From Echiichthys vipera (lineage: Eukaryota; Chordata; Actinopteri; Perciformes; Trachinidae), in contig OY829655.1 of NCBI GenBank assembly GCA_963691815.1, forward strand, positions 29,514,771 to 29,578,770: a stretch of 64,000 bases of DNA, read 5' to 3'. A program made the position numbers and the translations under genes. The notes under the pieces are model-generated. The model was not told the DNA's origin. It was given only the letters and a program-made list of their open reading frames with translations, and did no database searches. This document shows positions 62,880-64,000 of the stretch, in pieces (positions within the stretch are counted from its first letter, which is position 1; each line of letters starts with the position of its first letter).

Positions 62880-63485
62880 TCAGTGCAACGTAACGTGACC
62901 CACAACCAATCACAGCAACAGAACGTGACCTACAACCAATCACAGCAACGTAATGTGGCCTACAACCAATCACAGCTACGTAACAGGACCTACAACCAAT
63001 CACAGCAACGTAACGTGACCTACAACCAATCACAGCAACGAAACATGACCTACAACCAATCACAGCAACGTAACGTGACCTACAACCAATCACAGCAACC
63101 AAACGTGACCTACAACCAATCACAGCAACCAAACGTGACCTACAACCAATCACAGCAACAAAACGTGACCTACAACCAATCACAGCAACGTAAACGTGAC
63201 CTACAACCAATCACAGCAACCAAACGTGACCTACAACCAATCACAGCAACAAAACGTGACCTACAACCAATCACAGCTACGTAACGTGACCTACAACCAA
63301 TCACAGCAACAAAACGTGACCTACAACCAATCACAGCAACGTAACGTGACCTACAACCAATCACAGCTACGTAACGTGACCTACAACCAATCACAGCAAC
63401 AAAACGTGACCTACAACCAATCACAGCTACGTAACGTGACCTACAACCAATCACAACAATGTAACGTGACCTTCAACCAATCAGA
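62880..63485. repeat. 30-bp minisatellite, about 20 units
   Basis: Units read AACGTGACCTACAACCAATC then ACAGCAACGT, with ACAGCAACAA, ACAGCTACGT and ACAGCAACCA variants at the variable end. One extra base at about 63190 shifts the frame. The unit keeps CCAAT and TGACCT in almost every copy. Open frames (Asn-Gln-Ser-rich) are by-products. Confidence 0.96.
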
Positions 63486-63859
63486 GCGGCTAAACAATGT
63501 AGCGTTGAGCGCCACATGCTAATTGAGGGTGCTTGGTTTGGTTCGTTTTGAAGCAGGAAGAAAACGTGTTCCTGAAAACATCTGAGAAGAGAAAGAGTTA
63601 ATACAGGAGCAGAGTCTTGATTAGTATTTGATCGGCATCGCCTGTTTTTGTCAGTTTGACCTCGTGAGCCGCGCTGGATGGAGAACGGCAGTTACTTTAA
63701 GTTATTATGACGCTCCTCTGGCTCAAACCCGCCCTACATGAGATGAACCGCTGTACTTGGCTTCCCCAGGATCTGCTCAGCTGCAAATGTGTCTGACTGT
63801 GAAAGGTGCCAGACGTACCTGCCAGAGCAAATACACATGAACTCGACAGATCTCTCTGG
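63486..63859. other. spacer, no gene seen
   Basis: Unique sequence between the minisatellite and the second part of the split repeat. Confidence 0.5.
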
Positions 63860-64000
63860 CTAATTTAGTGCTTCATAGAGGAGTAATATCCTTTGACACA
63901 CAGGAAGCCAGTGCAGTCATTCAAGCGACGGTGTAATGTACTGTCTTGACGTCTCGAGGACTCTGGCAGCAGCTTCCTGGACAAGCCGAAGCTGTCTGAT
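63860..64000. mobile_element. common teleost repeat, second part
   Basis: Contains TTAGTGCTTCATAGAGGAGT, GGAAGCCAGTGCAGTCATTC and CTCTGGCAGCAGCTTCCTGG and runs off the window. Continues the element of 62330-62800 in the same orientation. Confidence 0.55.

Noticed and set aside
62880..63485. Regular 30-base spacing resembling a CRISPR array
   Set aside because: There are no unique spacers between repeats, and the genome is vertebrate; this is a head-to-tail minisatellite.
62872..63522. Open frames with NVTYNQSQQ repeats, a possible secreted repeat protein
   Set aside because: The 30-base unit is stop-free by chance, a single-base insertion near 63190 shifts the frame, and no start, signal peptide or splice context was seen.

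Overview
The window is animal nuclear DNA, almost certainly from a teleost fish. Three vertebrate genes with GT-AG introns are recognisable, and the spaces between them hold fish-type repeats: tRNA-derived SINEs, L2-like LINE tails, palindromic and PIF/Harbinger-like MITEs, and many long CA/GT microsatellites. The species cannot be named from the sequence.

Layout. 1-8587 (+): the 3' end of titin (ttn), from late A-band Fn3/Ig domains through the titin kinase to the last M-band Ig domain, followed by a 3'UTR of about 1 kb. 11182-18997 (-): a complete 15-exon coding model for carf (calcium-responsive transcription factor, ALS2CR8 family), convergent with titin; a likely non-coding first exon and promoter lie near 23.8-24.0 kb. 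32139-47885 (-): a complete 18-exon coding model for bmpr2 (BMP type II receptor), with a probable 6-kb 3'UTR down to about 26.0 kb and a candidate 5'UTR exon near 49.15 kb. 48-64 kb: no recognisable protein-coding gene. This part holds microsatellites, LINE/SINE/MITE copies, a GC-rich block with repeated splice-like signals, a large 42-bp minisatellite with higher-order structure inside a 2.3-kb duplication (54.95-60.4 kb) and a 30-bp minisatellite (62.9-63.5 kb).

The exon models were built by hand from splice consensus, reading phase and remembered similarity to the human proteins. The summed coding lengths are whole numbers of codons (titin part 2474 aa, carf 575 aa, bmpr2 1266 aa). Many bmpr2 exon sizes equal the human ones as I recall them (76, 92, 115, 161, 148 and 137 nt).

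The three genes do not form a pathway. Titin is the sarcomere scaffold, carf a nuclear calcium-response factor and bmpr2 a membrane receptor kinase. In human, all three lie on chromosome 2q31-q33, so their closeness looks like compacted conserved synteny.

The points most worth a second look are: bmpr2, where the region that is one large exon in human is cut by five introns, the end of exon 11 has been remodelled by a minisatellite that duplicates the splice donor, and part of exon 3 is copied into an intron; a 7SL-RNA-like segment fused to a tRNA-type SINE; several tandem arrays that repeat splice-site-like or transcription-factor-like motifs; and the nested satellite array.
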